Assembly: GCA_964007475.1 (NCBI GenBank)
Contig: OZ023274.1
Coordinates: forward strand, 97,225,322-97,289,321
Origin: Hybos culiciformis
Taxonomy: Eukaryota; Arthropoda; Insecta; Diptera; Hybotidae
Reading direction: 5' to 3'
DNA: 64,000 nt
Below are positions 1 through 11,421 of the stretch, in pieces. The position numbers and the translations under genes are program-made. The notes under the pieces were generated by a model, which did no database searches, was not told the DNA's origin, and saw nothing but the letters and a program-made list of their open reading frames with translations. Numbering within the stretch: position 1 is the stretch's first letter; every line of letters starts with the position of its first letter.

Positions 1-3000
1 AATATAAATTTTTTTTTATGATGAAAAATATATTTTTTGAATCAGATATAGAAAAAGTTATTTGTAAAATAATAGAAAATGATTTTATTAAAAAGGAATA
101 AATTCAAGTACAAAAAGTACAAACTTTAATGCAAAAAAATTGGTTTTTTAAACCCATGAATTTTAAAAATATTATTAAGGCATTATATGGATATATGTAC
201 AGACAATTTATCGTTAAACAATTCATTCTAAGATCAATTCATCGTAAATCAATTCCTTGCAATAACCAATTCATCGTAAATCAAATCGTGAGGCTATACC
301 ACAAAATCGCAAATAAGATACAAACCCAACGACATAGATATCAAATGAAAGGGTGAGTGAAATGATGAGTAGTAGAGAAAAAACATAAAACATAATACGT
401 CGCACTTAAACGAGTAAGATCCTTAGAAGGCCAACAAATAGAGAAGCTAGATTGCTTAAAGCTTAATAATGAAGCTCTAAAAGAGATCAAAGAATAAATT
501 TTTTAAGTTGTATTATACAAAAGAAATGAAAATTTCTATTTAATAAATAAATAAATAAATTAATGTACATTAAAATATTAAGATTTACGAAATGATATTA
601 AGTTCTATGTACGTATGTATATATTTTACAAAAAAATACTATATATACATTTTTGTTTTTTTCAATTTCAACCGTTTCTGACTTAAATCTTTAGAGAGTT
701 TTTAAAAACAACTAAATAGGAATTTCAAATAAAGTATCTTTAATTTAATGTTATTGAAGAATAAATTGACCAAAAACAAAAAAAAAAAAACATATTAAAG
801 AAGATTTTAAGATTTAATGCAAAAAATTTTATATGATTTTCCATTTATTCATAGGATTAACCTAAAAGTCTAGTCTGTGCAATTTTCAACTATATACATC
901 AATCTTATAAAATTTGTTTTTTCGCCTTTGTTTTCATAAGTAATTTAGCTTTAAGACCTTTTACACACTAGAGATTTCTTTAATTTAAAAAGATAGTATA
1001 AAAAATGATAGTAGGTCGTATAATATATAAAAAAAGAATAATAAATAATTTCTATAATTTTTTTCAATAAAATTCATCCTCTGGGTGTCTGATTTCAATT
1101 TATTATCGTTAGATAAAGTTAGGTAAATATATATTTAAATGATTCTATGGACAGGTAGGTAGGTATGTGCAATTTTATTTTGGTTCCGTTAAAAAAAGAG
1201 TTAAAGAAAAAAATGTATGTGTTGATTCTTATTTTAAAAAATATTGTCCGAAGAATAAATGAAACTAAAATGGAATAAGGAAAATTCTTGCAATATTTTC
1301 AAAATTTAACAAGTTTTCAATAATTTTTTATTGTTTGTTTCTACATTACGATTTTTCAAAAATACACAAATTATACATTATGATTCCAAATTATATTCAA
1401 CACAAACACGTATATATTTATTTAATAACGAAATATCAACAAGTTCGCATTAGAAAGAACATTATTTATATAAATCTTATTATCAGGATATGAGCTGATA
1501 AAAGAATTTAGTTATTTTCCATTTATATCGATTTTCTTTCAAGATTAACAAAAAAAAATTTTAAATGAATTTATGATGTAATGAAAATTAAATTCTACTA
1601 AAAGAGAAAATTTATTTGTATTGTGATATATGAAACCCGCATTTAATAAACTTAATAATTACTAACCTACCCCCATATATTTTTAGTAATAATCTAGAAA
1701 TATTTATTTAAGACTATGGTTCAAATTTGTTCTCACAGTCAATTCTTTAGATTGTCACAAAAGTTCGTCTTTAAATTGTATTATAATTTCGTTATTTATT
1801 GATCATTCATAACCCAAAGAAAAGAAATTATCAATTTAATATCTCTTTTTATGTGTTAACTTTAAGTTTCATAAAAAAAAAGTATTCACAGGTACCATTA
1901 ACAATTTTGTCTTAAAATAAAGAAAATTCAAGAATTTTAATAACAAAACATAGAAAAAGAATAAGAAGAAATTTCAAAACATACAAAACTCTGTTAGTAA
2001 CCCTTAACCTTTAATCTTTTTGGTTAGAAATAATTGGATCTACGTAAAAAATGCAAAGACCCTTAATTTGCATCATTTTTTAAACCACTCTAACATTTTG
2101 ATGGATAAATCAATACATATCCTTGAAATTGTTTACAAATGGTAGAAGTTTCCCTGGGCAACGACTGAATTTTCCAAACAATTCCATTAAGTTCTTGTCA
2201 AAAAAAAAATTATTATTATTATTAAACACTTTTAGCCAATTCAGTACTGATTCACTTCTTGACATCATAAAAAATTAAACTCTACGAATTGCACTAATTT
2301 TAATTATTCAGGTAAATAGAATTGCAAAAAAAAACTTTATTTTGTTTTATCGAGGTTCTTGCGTTTAACACTTGTATGTACAGCAAGGATATGTTAAAAA
2401 ATATTACATAAAACCTTCAAATTAATATCAGAAGTGAAGTGGTGTTAATTGTTTATAAAATAGTTCAAAAAATGCATTCAACATGCAAAGCTTTATATAT
2501 ATATTAGCTTTTTAATCTACCATTTAACCCTTTTCAAAATAATAAAGAAATTAACACAATATTATTAAAGCTCTTAAGTTCAATTAATTCGTTGTTTAAT
2601 ACGATAAAGTATACCTTGAGGAAAAATGAGAATTGAATTTTTGTATATATAGGTATTTTCAAAGACAAAAAATTAATAGAAACAATATAATCGCAGTCGA
2701 ACTAAACCTCTGGCTCCTTCATAAAAAAAACTTAATTCAGATATATGTAATTATCTTTTGAAATTTGGGTTTGAGCTCTGCAAATTAATTTTCACCATTT
2801 TTTTTTTAATTATTTATAACCAATCACTTTTTAAATCCCCGATTTTTGTTTTTAGTTCAATTAAAATTTCTTACAAATCAATTAATTTCAATTCGCAAAA
2901 TTAAAATAATTCAATAATTTTTTTTTATGTTTTTTTTTTCAGCAAATTTAATAATTATGATGATTTTGTAAATTTTCCAAATCGCGTGAAAAAAATAGAT

Positions 3001-3160
3001 ATTTTTTTTTTTGTTATATAAAATTTATTGATCAATAAATTAATAAATGCAAAATGGGTTAAAAACGGAAATTGAATATTGCAAAAATATAATTAAATAA
3101 ATGTAGAAAAATATTTCATTTATTTTTGCATATCATTTTATTTGAAAAAAAAAAAAAAAA
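1..3160. other. AT-rich intergenic region, no supported gene
   Basis: I found no coding exon with splice sites and recognisable protein similarity here. Short open frames, such as one at 129-356, are compositionally AT-driven and have no signal, domain or family resemblance. The sequence holds poly-A/T runs, short microsatellites and a GTAGGTAGG-type repeat near 1155. The last few hundred bases should carry the promoter and 5' UTR of the ARL6 gene, but no TATA box or initiator is convincing. Confidence 0.6.
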
Positions 3161-4549
3161 ATGGGAATATTCGATAGATTAGCTGGAATATTAAAATTAA
3201 AGAAAGTACAAGTTACAATATTGATAGTGGGCTTAAATAATAGTGGAAAATCCACAATAATAAATCATTTTAAAAATTCTGATGATAGATCATCAATTAC
3301 AGTGCCAACTGTAGGATTTAGTGTAGAAAGATTTCAAAGTAAGTTGAATTAAGTATATAATAAAATATAAGTAATGTAGTACATGCAATGTCTGCCAAAC
3401 GATGTGTTTTATTACAAGTCAATATTTTGTTATGCTTTTTTAGATCAAGGAGTATTTTTTACAGCATTTGATATGTCTGGCGCTGGTAGATATCGCAATT
3501 TATGGGAACATCATTTCAAAACATGTCAAGGAATTCTATTTGTTATTGACTCTAGTGATAGAATGAGATTAGGTAATTGTTAATTGTATAGGGTTTACTT
3601 AACAGTGCTTAAATTATTTGTTAATTCTAAATTTCGAATGTAATAGATTTGACTTTTTTTTTTATTGTAATATATTCACAGTTGTTGTTAAAGAAGAACT
3701 GGAACTTTTATTAAAACATCCCGATATTGTAAAAAAGAAAATACCAATTTTATTTTTTGCCAACAAAATGGATTGTTCTGATGCATTATCAAGTGTTAAA
3801 ATTGCAGCAGGTATGTAAAATTAAATTATGATGCACATATATGATTATAATATTATCATCTCTAAATCTTATACATTTCAATTTTCTTCTGGTATTTAAT
3901 TTTTGTTAATTTTTGGAGCAGCAAGAATTAAAGGCTAATAAGTAATAACATATTATTTTATATGCGTACATGATACATATATATATAGAAGTTTATAGAT
4001 TAGATTAGAATAGATAAGATTTATTCTGTCACCACTATATTAAAAAAAAAAAACTTTGCAGACGGTAAAAATTACTTTGTGTGAGCGAGAAAAGATTTTG
4101 ACAATATTTTTTTTGTTTGATTTTATTTTAATCGCGCTTTTATCAAAGTTTGGAGCTCTGCAGGAATGGGAAATAGAAATTAAGTTGCTGAAAAAGGGAA
4201 TTGTTTTTGAATCGAGATTTATCGGTCCTAATAAAAAAAAAAGTAATAAAAAAGGATCCAATTTGTGTCGAAATTAAATAGAATGGTTATAAATATATAA
4301 ACGTTGTATCTACTTATATCAATTTTCCTGCTTTAATATTATAATTATACAACAAACATAATATTCTTCATTTTAGCTTTGGGATTGGAAAAAATTGATG
4401 ATAAATCATGGCATATAAGTTCTAGCAATGCTTTAACTGGCGAAGGCTTAGAAGATGGTGTACAGTGGTTGATTGAACAAATTCGTACTTGCGTAGCAGA
4501 TTCTAAAGAAAATTTTAGAAGAAAATCATCAGGATCTAATAAAATATGA
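3161..4549 (+). CDS. ARL6: ARL6 / BBS3 small GTPase
   Basis: ARF-family GTPase of the ciliary pathway; in animals ARL6-GTP recruits the BBSome coat to membranes. There are four coding exons, 3161-3338, 3444-3572, 3682-3810 and 4377-4549, all with GT-AG introns in matching phase, giving 202 residues. Motifs: P-loop GLNNSGKS at residues 24-31, switch I Thr50 in PTVGF, switch [16 protein letters not shown] from residue 69, NKMD at 130-133, and a G5-like SSSNA. The line RYRNLWEH with IDSSDRMR and [10 protein letters not shown] is typical of ARL6 rather than other ARLs. The position of the catalytic Gln (Q73 in human ARL6) is Ala here. The C-terminus is about 16 residues longer than the human protein and is basic and Ser-rich. 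A polyadenylation signal AATAAA lies at 4689-4694. Gly2 is present at the N-terminus. Confidence 0.93.
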
Positions 4550-5210
4550 GAAACAAATTTTTTTTTTTTTGATTGTGATTAGAATACAATTATATTTAAA
4601 TAAGAAATTTAAATTATTTTTGAAAAAATTCTAAATTTTCCCCAAATTATTGTTTAGAATTATTAATTTATTTAAAAAATGTGAATTTAATAAACGCTTA
4701 TATATTATTATTCATATTTATAATTATATAGTTGAAACAGAAAATTATCTTGATTTGTTTTTTGTTTTAAAGTTGAATAGTGCATATTATAATCAATTAT
4801 TTCACTGGAGGTATTTTTATTGATTTTTTGTAATAAAGTATATGAAAATTTTAACAAATTACTAGCTCTACCTCTACGAACTGTATACTCTGTATAGTAA
4901 ACACTGTATTGTTATTAAAGAAGCATTTGTTATTAGAGAAGCATAAAAATAATTTTTACGGGCATAGAATCTTGAACAAATTATAAAATGCTTGACTTAG
5001 TAATGCAAATAATGTGAAGTAGTAAAATGAAATTTTTCGTTCCAACATTAATTTATTTTTCTTAGGTATACTTAGGTATTATGCGTTGTTATTATGTTCC
5101 TTCAATTACTTGTCCTTACATAAACTTTAATTTAAAATAAATTTATTAAATTTATTTCTTTTATTTTATTTTATACATAATGAATAAAAGTTTATAATTA
5201 ATAATATAAT
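4550..5210. other. Intergenic region downstream of ARL6
   Basis: This stretch contains the ARL6 3' UTR with AATAAA at 4689-4694 and then AT-rich intergenic DNA up to the transposon target site. I see no gene. Confidence 0.5.
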
Positions 5211-5348
5211 ATGATAAGCAGAGCCGCATTTGTATCTTTGGCGCCCTTAGGCAATGTATATTAACGCGCCCCATAATCTAATAATAAAAGTTAAAGACAA
5301 CATGTACAATATAATTATTAGTTGTTTTTGTTAATTTATGTATTTAGT

Positions 5349-6436
5349 CCCAGCTAGCACAATCGCAATCGATTACTCAAAAAAACATAAAGGAATGCAT
5401 TCTCTAATGATTCTATAGTACAAGAATGTAATTGATTACTATACTCTCTTTAGTATGCTTGTGTTTTGAAGTCAAGGATAATTAGTGATTAAAATTTATA
5501 AAAAAAATATGTATCGTAAAAAAATTTTAATTTAGTTAATAACTTTCAAAAGCTGTGTTCCAGGAATCTCCTGAAAATAATTATAAAAAATTTTAATTTC
5601 CACTGGAAACGGTTCAGGATATACAGATTCTCAACCAGAACCTGGAAAATGAAGTTATTTTCAATGATTTTGTAAGCCAAAAAAATTGTTCTGCTTCAAT
5701 TTTTAAACATTACATGACCCAATTTTTCTTTTAATAGATACGATAAAAAACGATGATTAGCGAAGTTTGAAGAAGAAATGAAAAATAATTTGAAACACGC
5801 CCATAGAAGAATTCACTCGGTTAACTTTCGGAAAATGGAAAAAGTAAAGGTGCAGAATAAAGAAAATATGTTAATTATTTAATTACTTTTAAATATATGT
5901 CTTAGTTTTAATTTTCCATTTTTTCATGTGAACTTTTCGTTATTCGTTTTATTAGAATTAATTTTTTAATTTCTTTATTTTGCTTAAATAAATATATAAA
6001 ATATATAAAATAAACATTTTAAAATAAAAACGAAATTTTTCTATTTTTCTAAATGAATTTGTAATATATTCCAGAAATCCATTACGAATATATTTCCAAA
6101 AAACATTCTAAACTCATTCCTTAAATGCATTACCGATATATTTCCAAAATACATTCTAAACTCATTCCTTAAATGCATTATCAATATATTTCCAGAATAG
6201 ATTTAAAACTCATTATTCAAATGTATTCACAAATACATTTCCTAAATACGTTCTAAATACCTTTTCGAAATGCATTTTGTGATGCATTTGCCGTAACCAT
6301 TTTTAAGGGGAGATATATTCTACAGGCGGACATCGTAATCAAAACCTCCTTGAAAAAAGTAATGTATAGTAATGCATTCAAGTATCACGTTCAATGTATT
6401 TTGAATTGATTCAAAATGCATTCAGTGCTAGCTGGG
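5349..6436. mobile_element. Nested inverted-repeat element with internal minisatellite
   Basis: The perfect 12-bp terminal inverted repeats are CCCAGCTAGCAC at 5349-5360 and its complement at 6425-6436. There is no convincing target duplication (TAG is shared at the edges) and no open frame. The right half contains a 48-bp tandem array. The element sits inside the larger hAT element, so it inserted later. Its superfamily is not identified. Confidence 0.7.
6080..6223. repeat. 48-bp tandem repeat, three units
   Basis: Three adjacent 48-bp units lie at 6080-6127, 6128-6175 and 6176-6223. Each begins CATTA and contains ATATATTTCCA followed by AACTCATT. A fourth, decayed unit follows to about 6270. 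Units 1 and 2 are nearly identical; unit 3 is more diverged. Confidence 0.85.
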
Positions 6437-6873
6437 GTAGTAAGTAAAAATGTCATAGTGTCATAGTGTACACATTAAAATTTACGCCTTGATTTTTTGT
6501 CTGCAAAATCATCAATTATGTCAGTATAATTACTATTTGATGTAAAATTAGTTTTTATTAATAGCTAGTACGTGTCAACAACGAAAAACTTCGATCCGCA
6601 GAGCAGTTAGTTAAATGTAGGCACAAAAACCTTCTTAAAATTTTATTTATAATTGGAAATACACTAATTTTTTACTATATATTATAATTTTCATTATATT
6701 TCAAATATGATGTCACTTGGCACAGATTCTTCCATAAAACATTCATCAAAACGTTCTTGCATACCCGATATAAGTTTTATGCATTTGCAATATTTCGTTT
6801 AGGTTGGTATATAATTCAATTGTTTAAAAATTCTAATTTTTTGTAAATTAATTCATTCTATAATATTATAAAC

Positions 6874-7269
6874 CAGCGTTTCTCAACCTTAGGGTCGCGA
6901 CCCGAATTTGGGTCGCGAAAGATTTTCAATGGGTCGTTTTAATGGAAAAATTCTATTACAAATGCTACATATATTTTTTCAAAAATAATAAAATATTTTG
7001 ATTACGTAAGAAGAATTAACCTATACCTTATTTTTCAAAAGATTGCTGTTTTAACATTGATAATTGAGTAAATCCTTTGAGCCAGACTTAATAAATTATC
7101 AAATAATTGTCAACAACAAATAAGCCATTAAAATAAAAATAAATAAAACATTTTAAAGTTGTCTTTCATTTCTTCTACTTGTCAATGCATACCATTTTCA
7201 TATTGAGGGTCGCGTTATTTTGTACTCATATTTTATAGGTCGCTATAGCAAAAAGGTTGAGAAACGCTG
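6874..7269. mobile_element. hAT-type MITE with the CAGCGTTTCTCAACCTT terminus
   Basis: The left end CAGCGTTTCTCAACCTT is matched by the right end AAGGTTGAGAAACGCTG as an inverted repeat of about 17 bp. The flanks are 8-bp direct repeats with one mismatch: TTATAAAC at 6866-6873 and TTATGAAC at 7270-7277. The subterminal GGGTCGCGACCC is typical of a widespread family of short hAT elements. The element is non-coding at 396 bp and nested in the larger hAT element. Confidence 0.88.
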
Positions 7270-7631
7270 TTATGAACTATAAAATAATGCTTGCCGTACG
7301 CTCGCTTAATTATTAATTTCGATTATATAATTTAATTATAATTATCAATACTTAAATTAAAAAAAAAAGAAAATTAATTAAAAAAAAGAATGCTTCATAA
7401 AATTTTCTAAAAAAAAAATAAATGGCAAGCGCCCTTTTTATCTTAGCGCCCCTAGGCAGCTGCCTAGGTTTGCCTATTAGTAAATGCGGCCCTGATGATA
7501 AGGCTTTATTATAAATAATCCACAAAATATTTGGAAAGGTTATTGAAAAAGCCTCTTTTGAAAAAAAAAAAAACTAAAAACGTATACTTAATTGTTTAAT
7601 AATATAAGTTATGTATAATATTCAAAATTAT

Positions 7632-8381
7632 TCAAAACTTATGATTCAAACCGATTCCAACGCCATAATCAGTCTTTCCTTTAAATGGTCCACTTATAGC
7701 TCTGTTCACACCCCCGACTGCATCCAAAGATGTGGCACTGTTTGGCGATGTCCAAAGATTTGCCTTACCTATTGCACCAATTGAAGTTTGTTTAATTTTA
7801 GGTATATGAGTTCCAGAAATTGCAGCCCCGAGTCCAGCAGCATGATTATACTCTAAGCCACCTCCAACTTTATTAAACTCAAAACCATTAGTTAATTCAG
7901 TATTTGAATGGAATGCAGTTGCTTTTAAATTATGAGTATCATTCGACAACAAATTTAAATGAGCGCTTTCAGCTAATGTTGTTCCAAATCCCGGAACTGT
8001 GGTATGACTTACTGACAAACCGTGACCATTGCTAAAAAAATTATATACAATTAAAAAAAATAAAATAAAGTAAATAAAAGAACATTGAATTAAAAATTGA
8101 GATCATAAATAGCTTTAGATACTATTTGAACTGTATTCTGCATCAGATTTGAACAGTAGAGTTATGGATTAATTTGCATGTACAATGTGTGTAAATTTTA
8201 CACACATAAATTTATACATTTATTCGTACTTATTGTATGCACCAAATGCTCCTGTTGTTGGGTTTCCACCCGGGGTTCCGGATGCAAACAATCCTCCAGT
8301 AAAACTGTGATTTGGTTCACCAAATGTTCGGGAACCCATTAAATTCAAATTGGAACCATTACTCGTACCGGAAAAATCCAT
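7632..8381 (-). CDS. Attacin-like antimicrobial protein without signal peptide (Attacin-D type)
   Basis: Glycine-rich attacin-family protein of 183 residues. Exon 1 is 8230-8381 and exon 2 is 7632-8031, with a GT-AG intron in phase 2. Exon 2 has exactly the length of the paralogue's exon 2 at 13985-14384 (400 bp), and the intron falls at the same Asn-Asn-Gly-His-Gly site. The diagnostic attacin run is present: AFHSNTELTNGFEFNKVGGG, then YNHAAGLGA, KANLWTSPNSATSLDAVGG, and the terminal GLNHKF. The first exon starts MDFSGTSNG, aligned with mature attacin, so no signal peptide is encoded. An in-frame stop lies just upstream of the ATG and a promoter sits close by, so a missed leader exon is unlikely. 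Drosophila Attacin-D is likewise leaderless and of similar size. This suggests cytosolic or non-classical release, which is inference. Confidence 0.85.
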
Positions 8382-8459
8382 TTTTCAACGAAACAAAATT
8401 TAAGTATATTTTAATCAAAATTTCAAACAAGACTATTAATATTTTTTCTACATCAAGCC

Positions 8460-8467
8460 TATTTATA
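8460..8467 (-). promoter_or_regulatory. TATA box of the leaderless attacin gene
   Basis: TATAAATA reads on the minus strand about 80 bp upstream of the ATG. This leaves room for a short 5' UTR and makes the first exon at 8230-8381 the likely true first coding exon. Confidence 0.6.
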
Positions 8468-8586
8468 CTTTTGTCCAATATTATACTATACGTAACAGAA
8501 TTATGAATTTAATTTTTTTATTTTAAACTGTGAGTAACATTTTGTTCATATAATATCTTATATGTACTGTTCTTTTTCTGATCGTA

Positions 8587-8597
8587 GGGGATTCACC
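8587..8597 (+). promoter_or_regulatory. NF-kappaB/Relish-type site
   Basis: GGGGATTCACC lies about 120 bp upstream of the TATA box and 206 bp upstream of the ATG of the minus-strand attacin. It fits the insect kappaB consensus for Rel factors that switch on antimicrobial peptide genes. Its position favours immune induction of this gene; binding itself is inferred. Confidence 0.5.
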
Positions 8598-8599
8598 AA

Positions 8600-9029
8600 G
8601 AAAATATAAACCAAAAAAAAGATATTTTTTTTATAAACACAGCGCTAAATTTTTCTCCATATTTTTTACAGGGTTAACAATAAAATCCATACATAATATT
8701 AAGACTCATGTTTGCATTATACACAAGAATATCGTAGGTACATTATTATTTTTCAGTTGAACATAATATACAAGCTGTTCCCATAACTACGAGCCTTAAA
8801 CTGGGCAACAATAAAAATAGATTAAATAGAGATAATTTAAAAATTAAGGGATCGACAGTGGTTCACAAAATTGTATTCTCTTACTCCAAAAAAATCAGCT
8901 ACATAAATTAAATAAAATTCTAATCGAAAGTTATGTAAAAAAAATCTTTACAAATTTATTTTTATTAAGCAATATATAATTTTCATTAAATCAAACTGTT
9001 GGCCATTAACGTTTTTTCCATAAGTGTCT
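8600..9029. other. Intergenic spacer between the attacin and the small peptide gene
   Basis: This is AT-rich sequence with no supported exon. It must contain the 3' end of the minus-strand peptide gene and distal upstream DNA of the attacin gene. Confidence 0.4.
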
Positions 9030-9359
9030 TTAATTTCGCACTAAAACACGACCTTCTGGTTGGTACGGTAAGACTTCTGATCGATAATTTGGATTACGTG
9101 GTGCTGACACTCCTGGATATTTATTTGGAGAATAATCCATAGTCCTTGTTTGTACATCACGTATAAATCGTTCACCATTTCGGGAACTTGTTAATTTGTC
9201 CAGAAGATATGTTTTTGCTTTTAAATTCATCAGTAATTTTGAATGAATTAAATTTCTCGGCATTGGAGAATCTTCATAATTCGAATCAAATAAATTAGCC
9301 TCAGAACTAAAAACTGAAAATATGATGGCAATAATCAATAAAAAATAAATTTTGATCAT
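9030..9359 (-). CDS. Small secreted cationic peptide precursor, antimicrobial candidate
   Basis: Single-exon frame of 109 residues starting at ATG 9359. An upstream extension of the frame has no ATG. The first 21 residues, MIKIYFLLIIAIIFSVFSSEA, form a clear signal peptide with a small residue at the cleavage site. Next come an acidic stretch (NLFDSNYEDSP), a basic helical stretch (HSKLLMNLKAKTYLLDKL) and a furin-type site, Arg-Phe-Ile-Arg. The remaining C-terminal 42 residues or so are net cationic and contain several Pro and Arg, with PRNPNYRSE and the ending RVLVRN. This signal-pro-RxxR-mature layout is that of a processed antimicrobial peptide such as proline-rich peptides. I do not recognise the family. 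Its place between two attacin genes supports an immune role, which remains inference. Alternatives are a neuropeptide-like or cuticular precursor. Confidence 0.65.
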   Translation of the reverse strand: MIKIYFLLIIAIIFSVFSSEANLFDSNYEDSPMPRNLIHSKLLMNLKAKTYLLDKLTSSRNGERFIRDVQTRTMDYSPNKYPGVSAPRNPNYRSEVLPYQPEGRVLVRN

Positions 9360-10928
9360 TTTTATAAAAATTGCTTTTTTGTATGCTAACTTAACAAATT
9401 CAATTTTAAACTGGAAAATTTTTATATTCAATAAATAATTTGATTTTTTTTAAGATTTTAACCCATTTCCTGCCAAAAATAAATTTGGTTTCAATACTGG
9501 ATTTTACTTTTAAATTTAGAATTTGTATTTTTTTTACTATTAATTAAGAGCCCTGGAAATTAACGGCCGTAAAAAATATGTAGTCACAGTAACTACATAT
9601 ACTCTCAACTACATACAATTTTTTAAAAATGATTGAAGAACTTCTTTAAATGAATAGGAATTTATTTAATTAAATTGACTGAGATTGATACGAAACATAA
9701 ATTCAAGTTTGTCTGTAGGTGTTAACGTATTATTTATTTTTAAAAAATGAACTTTTGATTAAAAAGGTTATTGTTATCAAAATAAATTAAAATATTAATT
9801 AACTCTAAAAGAATTAGTAAGAAAAATTTTAATATTGTGTGTACGTACATGTATATAAACCTACTTAATTCTAACAGTTCGAAAGAAATTTTGCTATAAA
9901 CTTCTATCACCCGTATCGAAGCCGTTTCGAGAGCTTGAAGAAGCAAAATAATAAATGCTAGAGGGAACATTTTTTTATCATAATGTTCTTAGTACACATT
10001 ATTTGTTAAATTATATATTAACCAATTTTTGCTCAAGATATTATTATCTGAAGCACACTGTACTATACTACTATATTGGATAAGTATAGTAAACTAAAAT
10101 AAATTGAAATGAAAAGTTTTTTCTTTTGTTTTGATTCTTCAGTTTTTTAAATATTTATGTTCGAAAGTATTTTTTTTTTTATATCATAAGAATCAACATT
10201 ATGTACATTGCAAAAAAATATGCGTATCGTATAGATATACATATATATTTCACGGGTTATTTCCTTCTGATATATAAAATATTATGATTTTAAAAAAGAA
10301 TGTGTCGATATTTTTTAAGAAGAACGTTTTGTTATGCCATTTTCTGAGTTATATGCGAATAACATTGCCAAATATGAAAAATGGACTTGTTAGGCTCTTT
10401 TATAACATTAAGACCCTTAAATAGCTGAAAATATGTAGAAGAAAATTCTGTGGGCGTTTATTAAAATATTTAAACTGTATTCTCATAAAAGAAGTTTAAA
10501 ATTATTATTAAATAATGTGAATAATATGTTTGTTCACTTCCATTACAAAAATAGTTTAATTCCCGTCATCGAACGCGGTTAGATCCCCTGATAATTTTAT
10601 CCTCCTACTATAAATTTAATGTACATTGACTTATTGTATTACTCTTACTGTGTATAAAAATCTCTTAGAAATGTCGTGTTTCAAATTTATAAATTTTACT
10701 CTTAAACATTAGTAATATTTGATACACCCTACAATTTGAATTAAAAAAAAAAAGATAGATTTTTTTTTTAGAATAATAATATCGTAGCAGGCCACATTTT
10801 TCTTCTCTAATTGGGGAATAACATTAAAAAATAAATTTCAAATTTTATTTTGGTAGTTTAACCAAAAATATAATTTTGTGGCAAAAATAAACAGAAGCTT
10901 ATTATTATATTTTACATTTAATACTAAT
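9360..10928. other. AT-rich intergenic region
   Basis: I found no supported gene. A frame on the minus strand at 9740-9970 begins with a hydrophobic run (MFPLAFIILLLQALE), but it ends in a generic AT-rich hydrophobic stretch and no downstream exon fits it. The region is otherwise poly-A/T-rich spacer up to the foldback element's target site. Confidence 0.4.
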
Positions 10929-11278
10929 ATATAAATAGGGGTCCCGAAATAATTTATACGAAAAAACGACATTATTCCTACCATACAAATGAATTGTGTC
11001 GCTTCCAGGCACGTCATAATTTATATATGAATAAAGTCGTTTTTTTTCGTATAAATAATGTCGCTTTTAAAACGACATTATTTATCATATGAATAAAGTC
11101 GTTTTTTTTTCGTATAAATTATGTCGCTTCTAAACGACATTATTTCTACATGAATAAAGTCGTTTTTTGATCGTATGAATAATGTCATTTTTAAAACGAC
11201 ACTATTTATCGTATGTGAGTAAAAACGAATGTTGGCCATACAAAATGTAGGTGAACTGACATAACCGCGAATATTGTA

Positions 11279-11391
11279 TTCTAAGCAAAAGGGGAAGGGG
11301 GGGGGGGCAGCAGGGCGGCGGGCGGTTGGACCAGCCGCTCGCGCGCCCGCCGCCCTGCTGCCCCCCCCCCCAATTCCCCTTTTGCTTAGAA
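11279..11391. repeat. GC-rich giant hairpin 1
   Basis: This is a palindrome of about 113 bp running from TTCTAAGC to GCTTAGAA. Its arms continue through AAAAGGGGAA, a run of about ten G (C on the return side), and GCAGCAGGGCGGCGGGC. The centre GGTTGGACCAGCC can itself fold. The stem is nearly perfect over roughly 48 bp per arm, with a 2-bp insertion next to the G run. Its base composition is opposite to that of the AT-rich surroundings. Confidence 0.9.
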
Positions 11392-11421
11392 CACGAAATT
11401 TTATCGGAGATATTGTGAGGT

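Larger units (their letters stand above)
5219..7494. mobile_element. Non-autonomous hAT-type transposon (composite)
   Basis: The element is bounded by exact 8-bp direct repeats ATGATAAG at 5211-5218 and 7495-7502. Its ends are imperfect inverted repeats: CAGAGCCGCATTT on the left, and CAGGGCCGCATTTA when the right end is reverse-complemented. Both subterminal zones also carry TTAGCGCCCCTAGGCA-like sequence. An 8-bp duplication and CAG-starting termini are diagnostic of the hAT superfamily. No transposase reading frame remains. Two further elements are nested inside, at 5349-6436 and 6874-7269, and they account for much of its length. Confidence 0.88.

Noticed and set aside
129..356. Open frame of 75 codons near the left edge
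   Set aside because: It has repeated FIV-type AT-rich translation, no signal peptide, splice support or family resemblance.
4040..4277. Frames on both strands within ARL6 intron 3
   Set aside because: They lie in an intron between well-phased exons and are low-complexity.
9740..9970. Hydrophobic start MFPLAFIILLLQALE, possible signal-peptide exon for the minus-strand attacin
   Set aside because: The attacin has its own TATA box, an in-frame stop and a fitting ATG close by. The small peptide gene lies between them, and no good donor-to-acceptor phase match was found.
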